NCBI GenBank assembly: GCA_038259155.1
Contig: JBBSPE010000231.1
Coordinates: 1-5,772, forward strand
Length of the DNA stretch: 5,772 nt
Source: JAABRT01 sp038259155
Lineage (GTDB): Bacteria; Gemmatimonadota; Gemmatimonadetes; Gemmatimonadales; Gemmatimonadaceae
Direction of reading: 5' to 3'
In this document: one piece after another, positions 1-3,217 of the stretch
Layout: every line of letters begins with the position of its first letter
Numbering within the stretch: the stretch's first letter is position 1
Translations under genes and position numbers: made by a program
The notes under the pieces: model-generated
What the model saw: the letters and a program-made list of their open reading frames with translations, nothing else
Databases searched by the model: none
What the model was told of the DNA's origin: nothing

Positions 1-1
1 C

Positions 2-70
2 TATTACCCGATCGGCTGGGTGGCCACCGATGTGCCCCCGAATACCAGGCTTGCGGTGACGCTGCACTAG
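2..70 (+). CDS. C-terminal tail of an unidentified protein (5' end outside window)
   Basis: An open frame runs in from the left edge and ends with TAG at 68-70. It encodes YYPIGWVATDVPPNTRLAVT followed by Leu-His. About 18 of its 22 codons end in G or C, as expected for a coding frame in this genome. Of the other two plus-strand frames, one stops early and the other has poor third-position GC. The alternating hydrophobic residues in the last ten positions would suit a terminal beta strand, but no family can be named from so short a piece. The gene converges on the RES toxin gene, whose stop lies about 360 bases away. No function is assigned. Confidence 0.45.
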   Translation, partial: YYPIGWVATDVPPNTRLAVTLH

Positions 71-153
71 CCGGCCGCCGCGCCAACCGAGAACCTGGTG
101 AATCGATAGGGGTACCAGAGAACAGCGCGCGCCTGAAACGGTCGGCGTCGTTA

Positions 154-172
154 TCCGTCCTTCAGGGACGGA
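154..172. repeat. Perfect 7-bp hairpin, 5-base loop
   Basis: TCCGTCC at 154-160 pairs with GGACGGA at 166-172 across the loop TTCAG. It lies 83 bases after the stop of the plus-strand gene. There is no T-run on either side, so an intrinsic terminator is not well supported. The shape resembles hairpins at the ends of IS200/IS605 elements, but that is only a resemblance. Confidence 0.5.
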
Positions 173-190
173 GGTGGCTGGCGGGCAGCC

Positions 191-223
191 TCCTCAACCG
201 GTATTATTGATGATCGCCGCCTG
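191..223 (+). repeat. Decayed direct repeat, copy 1 (with 10-base insertion)
   Basis: Bases 191-201 (TCCTCAACCGG) and 212-223 (GATCGCCGCCTG) match 369-391 at 21 of 23 positions. Here the two halves are separated by ten extra AT-rich bases (202-211). A local hairpin CCGCC-TGT-GGCGG follows at 217-229. The pattern suggests a duplication with a later insertion or deletion, but chance cannot be excluded over 23 bases. Confidence 0.4.
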
Positions 224-271
224 TGGCGGAGGATGTACCCGTTCCACCAGGAGAGACACTTATGGGCGTAA

Positions 272-403
272 TCATTTCCAGCTGAGCGCGACGCGGAATC
301 TTCGCGCGCCGAGGTGTGCCACGTGGCGCACCGCTTCCATACGGTAAGAGTCCAGACAGGCGGCGATCTCCTCAAACGGGATCGCCGCTTGATGTTTTGA
401 CAC
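272..403 (-). CDS. Possible small ORF behind the RES toxin (43 codons)
   Basis: Directly after the toxin stop, the same reading frame stays open to TGA at 272-274. A possible GTG start at 403 gives 43 residues, including IPFEEIAACLDSYRMEAVRH and a tail ending RRFRVALSWK. About three quarters of the codons from 382 onward end in G or C, and the sequence looks like an amphipathic helical protein. Against it, no good ribosome site precedes the GTG, the main hairpin (358-390) lies within it, and no family is recognised. An ATG at 340 would give only 22 residues. It could be a real small gene, a remnant of a longer toxin or neighbouring gene after a premature stop, or chance. Confidence 0.25.
   Translation of the reverse strand: MSKHQAAIPFEEIAACLDSYRMEAVRHVAHLGARRFRVALSWK
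358..390. terminator. Strong hairpin between convergent genes, possible terminator
   Basis: GCGGCGATC at 360-368 is the exact reverse complement of GATCGCCGC at 380-388. As plus-strand RNA the helix extends with two G-U pairs (359:389 and 369:379) plus 358:390 and 370:378, leaving a 7-base loop at 371-377. As minus-strand RNA those wobbles become A-C mismatches, so the fold is weaker. TTTT follows at 395-398 on the plus strand; no T-run follows on the minus strand. It begins about 44 bases behind the RES toxin stop. A terminator shared by the converging genes is plausible, but the lack of a good U tract keeps this tentative. Confidence 0.35.
369..391 (+). repeat. Decayed direct repeat, copy 2 (uninterrupted)
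   Basis: Bases 369-379 (TCCTCAAACGG) run directly into 380-391 (GATCGCCGCTTG). The two mismatches to copy 1 are A376 against C198 and T389 against C221. The right half is also one arm of the hairpin at 360-388, so this copy is embedded in a foldback while copy 1 is not. Confidence 0.4.
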
Positions 404-433
404 AGCCGTTGCAGCGCACACGCTGCACACCGA

Positions 434-1075
434 CTACTGCACCACCGCAATCCCAGCGGCATTGGCCGCGCGGTCCACGAGGTCGCGCCCGCGACCTGCA
501 AACAGCGGAACCGGGGGCTCGGTCACCGTGAGGTCGCTCGCTGATATGCGGTCGCCAAACAACACGAGCGCCGGTGAGGAGTTGAACTGGCGAGACATCC
601 ACACCAGACCGTCAATGTCGGGGAGCGCGGCATGAAGCGCACGCGCCCATTCGGTTGTGCGTGGATACGCTGCGGCCTCCGTGTCCGTCAGGTTCGTGGC
701 CCGGATCGACAGTCTGCGCAGCCCAAACCCATGGAGCTGCACCAAACAGAGGTCGCGTTGCGGCTGCAGCGTGACGATGGACAGTGGTGCGAGGCGTGAT
801 TCGAACACCACACGCGCGGGACCACGGACTGGCACGTCGTGAAACGCCGTCTCGGCGAGCGCGGCGAACGGCTGATCGGCCCCGTACAGAACAGGGACGA
901 CCTGTCCGGACTCCGCGGCGAAGAAATGAAATCGCCCCCGTGGAGACGCTGTGCCCGATCCCGGGTTGAACTCCGTGGGATTGTACTGGTGCGCGAAGAC
1001 CCGGACAAACGGTTGGTGAGCGGGCCACTGCTGCGGTTCAGACTTCAAGCGGCTCGGCCGTCCGTCGCGCAGCAT
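434..1075 (-). CDS. RES-domain toxin of a RES-Xre toxin-antitoxin module
   Basis: The protein (213 residues from ATG 1075) has the RES fold signature. Near the N-terminus are FVRVF (23-27) and YNPTEFNPG (31-39), followed by GRFHFF (47-52), then FAALAETAFHD (70-80), and a C-terminal DGLVWMSRQFNSSPALVLFG (155-174). Likely conserved residues are Arg25 or Arg48, Glu75 and one of Ser161, Ser166 or Ser167; I cannot settle the exact set by eye. Characterised RES toxins, such as MbcT of Mycobacterium tuberculosis and Res of Pseudomonas putida, deplete cellular NAD+ and arrest or kill cells. The gene follows the antitoxin and overlaps its 3' end, the usual order. Two starts are possible: ATG 1075 (38-base overlap, weak ribosome site) or TTG 1048 (11-base overlap, with GGACGG upstream). 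The length fits the family and all blocks are intact, so the toxin is probably functional. Confidence 0.88.
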   Translation of the reverse strand: MLRDGRPSRLKSEPQQWPAHQPFVRVFAHQYNPTEFNPGSGTASPRGRFHFFAAESGQVVPVLYGADQPFAALAETAFHDVPVRGPARVVFESRLAPLSIVTLQPQRDLCLVQLHGFGLRRLSIRATNLTDTEAAAYPRTTEWARALHAALPDIDGLVWMSRQFNSSPALVLFGDRISASDLTVTEPPVPLFAGRGRDLVDRAANAAGIAVVQ

Positions 1076-1688
1076 CGATCACCGCTTGCGGATCCGTGTC
1101 GAGAACGCTCAACGGAAGACGTCCATCAAGCCAGCCTGACGGCGCCGTCCACCACAGCGCGATGGCCCAGTCGCTCTCGCCAGCGAGTTGTCGCAGCACT
1201 TCGGCGATGGCCGGGCGTGGCTTGCCGTCCTCGTCGAACTGAAAGGCTGGGTAGAGATCGGTCCGCCCGCTGGGTACGGCGAAGATACGCCCGGCGCTCT
1301 TCCAGCGGCTCGCCATGGCGGACGCATTCTTGGCCGATGATCCTCCCACCTCTCCAATCATCGCGCTCGTGAACATGGGCACCGCGTCGACGAACGCGTT
1401 CCGCGCTTCGACCTGGAGGTGGATCTGCGCCAGTCGTTCAGTGGTGATGATCGCACGTTCCGGGTCTGGCGCGAGCGCGGCCAGGACAGAGGCGGTCTGC
1501 TGCCCCTCCCGCGCGAGATGCTCGAGGAACCCTTGCACGGCGGACAGAACGGCAGGAGCGCCCGAGACGGTGATTGCCTGCGCACCGTCGTCGTCTTCAC
1601 CCGCGCCCCGCAGCTCCGGGTGATGCTCCCGAAGTGTGCGAACCTCCTGCGGGTTGAGGTGCGCGAACCGAAAGGCGTCTGCCGACAC
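1038..1688 (-). CDS. MbcA/ParS/Xre-type antitoxin paired with the RES toxin
   Basis: The 216-residue protein ends in the typical antitoxin region: RWKSAGRIFAVPSG (128-141), LYPAFQFDEDGKPRP (145-159), AIAEVLRQL (160-168), then WLDGRLPLSVL (186-196), the block that binds RES toxins in known pairs. Residues 100-140 look like a winged or helix-turn-helix DNA-binding segment. The first 95 residues, including an acidic GEDDD (30-34) and a predicted helical stretch AVLSAVQGFLEHLAREG (46-62), are longer than in ordinary Xre-type antitoxins, which are often around 130-160 residues. The frame is open to ATG 1751, but GTG 1688 is preferred. It has GGAG six bases upstream, and the ATG lies inside a promoter-like AT-rich island. 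Its role is inferred: it neutralises the RES protein and represses its own promoter. The toxin overlaps its 3' end. Confidence 0.86.
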   Translation of the reverse strand: MSADAFRFAHLNPQEVRTLREHHPELRGAGEDDDGAQAITVSGAPAVLSAVQGFLEHLAREGQQTASVLAALAPDPERAIITTERLAQIHLQVEARNAFVDAVPMFTSAMIGEVGGSSAKNASAMASRWKSAGRIFAVPSGRTDLYPAFQFDEDGKPRPAIAEVLRQLAGESDWAIALWWTAPSGWLDGRLPLSVLDTDPQAVIDAARRTAEPLEV

Positions 1689-1694
1689 TAGGAT

Positions 1695-1698
1695 CTCC
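1695..1698 (-). promoter_or_regulatory. Ribosome-binding site deciding the antitoxin start
   Basis: GGAG on the minus strand lies six bases ahead of GTG 1688. It is the best Shine-Dalgarno match near any candidate start of this gene; ATG 1751 and ATG 1742 lack a comparable one. Confidence 0.65.
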
Positions 1699-1716
1699 GA
1701 GAGTGAGAAACGTGAT

Positions 1717-1736
1717 TTAGTAGTCTTGTTTACTAA
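1717..1736 (-). promoter_or_regulatory. Inverted repeat, probable operator of the antitoxin-toxin operon
   Basis: On the minus strand TTAGTA and TACTAA, perfect reverse complements, flank the 8 bases AACAAGAC. The 20-base site starts at the inferred -10 box and covers the expected transcription start near 1729. That is where an autoregulatory antitoxin would block RNA polymerase. The surrounding 60 bases are about 30 percent GC, well below the rest of the window. Repression by the antitoxin is an inference from the family. Confidence 0.55.
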
Positions 1737-1764
1737 TATCATGCTTTTCATCTTATTCTGTCAA
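1736..1764 (-). promoter_or_regulatory. Sigma-70-type promoter of the antitoxin-toxin operon
   Basis: On the minus strand a perfect TTGACA lies at 1764-1759. Seventeen bases later comes TGATAT (1741-1736), or GATATT with an 18-base spacer. The -10 is a weak match, but the -35 is exact and the island is AT-rich in a GC-rich region. Transcription would start near 1729, giving a leader of about 40 bases before GTG 1688. Confidence 0.55.
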
Positions 1765-1890
1765 CTCGGCGCCGCCGGAGTCAGATGCGACCGCAAGATC
1801 GTGGCGTTCTCGCGCGAGGGCGCTATCCGAGGCGATGAAGCGGATCCGGAAGCGCGCCTGCGGAGCGGGCACGCAGTTAGGGACGTACAT
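1753..1890 (-). CDS. Possible small ORF between lipoprotein and antitoxin (45 residues)
   Basis: Between the lipoprotein stop (1968) and the antitoxin promoter, 216 bases carry no recognised gene. A minus-strand frame from ATG 1890 to TAA 1753 encodes 45 residues, including CVPAPQARFRIRF and ARERHDLAVASDSGG. Most codons end in G or C, but this frame also runs back through the lipoprotein gene in a shifted phase. No ribosome site precedes the ATG, and its 3' end covers the -35 box. No family is recognised, so it may be the remnant of a degraded gene or simply chance. No strong terminator hairpin is visible behind the lipoprotein. Confidence 0.15.
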   Translation of the reverse strand: MYVPNCVPAPQARFRIRFIASDSALARERHDLAVASDSGGAELTE

Positions 1891-1967
1891 CAGGTCTGGG
1901 GCGTTGCTCGCTGGACGGTTGGGGTGTGCGGCTGGGCGGTAGCAGAATCTCGGTGCGGCAGCATCCA

Positions 1968-3215
1968 CTACTTGCCAGCCGCCACGAGTCGATACACCCC
2001 GATGAGCAGTTCGCCCGACTCCCCTTCCTCGCGCAGCCACACCAGATCGCCCTGCGACGCGAGCAGCTGCGTGTCGTAGGGGAACGCCACGCGGCCAATG
2101 AATGCGCCGCTGCGTCCGTCAAACAGGTCGTAGGTGTTCCGCTCGCGCCAGGTGAGCAGCGGGCGCGGATCGCCGGCTGGGCGCGGTGGGATGGGGCGCT
2201 GCTCGGCACGCACGTGCACGTGCACCCACAGGCGGCCGAGGTCGTCCATGCGGAGGCCGCGCAGCACGGGCTTTCGGTCGCGCATGGGCGCGGGTGGGAA
2301 CTGCGATGACATGCTCGCGAAGAAGTCGCGCCACGCGTTCCACTCGGCAAGCTCAGCAGGCTCAAACGCGAGCGCATCAAGCTCCCGTGTGATCTCCGGT
2401 CGCGCCGAGTCCGGCTGAACAAGGAGCACATGGTAGCGGGCGGGACTCGCGAGGGCGATCGTGCCGTCGGCGCCGAGTGCGTGCACGGAGTCCGCCGGCT
2501 GTGCGAGGTACATGCCTTCGCTGGTGGAGAGCCCGAAGCCTCGCCCAGCACTTCCTCCCGGCGTCGGCACGTGCACCGAGTCCACCTGTCGGCCCAGGGA
2601 ATCAATCAGCACCCAGTACGCTGGATGATCCCGCTCCTGCGCGCCCGGTGCGGCCCCCTGCGCCCTACGCCAGTATTGACCGCGCGCATCCAGCCGGAAG
2701 GTATCGTCGCCTCCAAGTCCCCCGGCCGTCACCGCGGGAATCATCGGGAGCGCAACGCCGTCGCCCGCGAACCGTGCGATGCGACCATTCGCCGCGTCGC
2801 TGACGGATAGCGTTCCGTCTGCCGCCACCACCATCGGCATGCAGTCCCGGTACTCACCCGGCCCGGCTCCCTGCCGGCCCACGGCGCGCACGAATACACC
2901 GGTGGCATCGTACAGCCGAATGGTGACATCGACCGCGTCGCACACATAGAAACTCCCATCCGCAGCAGGCGCGACCGAGATCCAACTCCCGAACGCATAC
3001 TCGGGTGGGCCGTCGAGCTGTCCAAGTTGCAGCACGCGTTCGATGGTGATGCTGTCGGTGCCAACTCGGAGTGCGCTGCCGGGGATGGCGGCGGCCTGCG
3101 TGTTCGAGGACGCAGTGGCGGGCTCATCGGTGGGCGCGCAGGCGGCGAGCGAGAGCGCGAGGAGGAGGGCACGCTGTCCTCCACTCTGGAGACGCGCCGG
3201 CAAAGACTTCTCCAT
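1968..3215 (-). CDS. Lipoprotein with a six-bladed beta-propeller (NHL-like)
   Basis: The protein has 415 residues. It begins with a lipoprotein signal: positive residues (Lys3, Arg8, Arg15), a hydrophobic run LLLALSLAA (17-25) and lipobox Leu-Ala-Ala-Cys with the lipidated cysteine at 26. A flexible Ala/Thr/Ser linker follows to about 45. The rest has propeller-type repeats, such as GSFYVCDAVDVTIRLYDATG (87-106), AVGRQGAGPGEY (111-122), GTLSVSDAANGRIARFAG (134-151) and GRLWVHVHV (327-335). The G-GPGEY motif is typical of six-bladed propeller lipoproteins that are abundant in Gemmatimonadota. The likely location is the outer membrane or periplasm; ligand and role are unknown. The start ATG 3215 is two bases after the helicase stop, with GGTGGGG nearby as ribosome site. 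The frame is open 24 codons further upstream, but that would destroy the signal peptide. It is probably co-transcribed with the helicase. Confidence 0.87.
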   Translation of the reverse strand: MEKSLPARLQSGGQRALLLALSLAACAPTDEPATASSNTQAAAIPGSALRVGTDSITIERVLQLGQLDGPPEYAFGSWISVAPAADGSFYVCDAVDVTIRLYDATGVFVRAVGRQGAGPGEYRDCMPMVVAADGTLSVSDAANGRIARFAGDGVALPMIPAVTAGGLGGDDTFRLDARGQYWRRAQGAAPGAQERDHPAYWVLIDSLGRQVDSVHVPTPGGSAGRGFGLSTSEGMYLAQPADSVHALGADGTIALASPARYHVLLVQPDSARPEITRELDALAFEPAELAEWNAWRDFFASMSSQFPPAPMRDRKPVLRGLRMDDLGRLWVHVHVRAEQRPIPPRPAGDPRPLLTWRERNTYDLFDGRSGAFIGRVAFPYDTQLLASQGDLVWLREEGESGELLIGVYRLVAAGK

Positions 3216-3217
3216 CC

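Larger units (their letters stand above)
71..433. other. Hairpin-rich intergenic stretch between convergent genes
   Basis: About 360 bases separate the plus-strand gene tail from the stop of the RES toxin. No convincing gene is visible. The stretch contains a 7-bp hairpin (154-172), a 5-bp hairpin (217-229), a 9-bp hairpin (360-388), a decayed direct repeat (191-223 and 369-391) and a possible small minus-strand ORF (272-403). A minus-strand frame running through 151-501 is open, but its protein (rich in Arg, Trp and Ser) matches nothing I recognise and overlaps the toxin gene. The hairpin at 154-172 resembles those at IS200/IS605-type element ends, but no transposase or TnpB sequence is present to support that. 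Confidence 0.5.

Noticed and set aside
151..501. Minus-strand 116-residue frame ending in IIPVEEAARQPPPSLKDG, considered as a TnpB-like C-terminus with the 154-172 hairpin as element end
   Set aside because: It overlaps the intact RES toxin gene at one end, shows no zinc-finger or RuvC motif, and has an amino acid make-up typical of a shadow frame. The hairpin alone is not enough to call an IS200/IS605 element.
2206..2225. Alternating CACGTGCACGTG palindrome, considered as a regulatory site
   Set aside because: It lies inside the lipoprotein gene and is explained by the Val-His-Val-His codons of a propeller strand.
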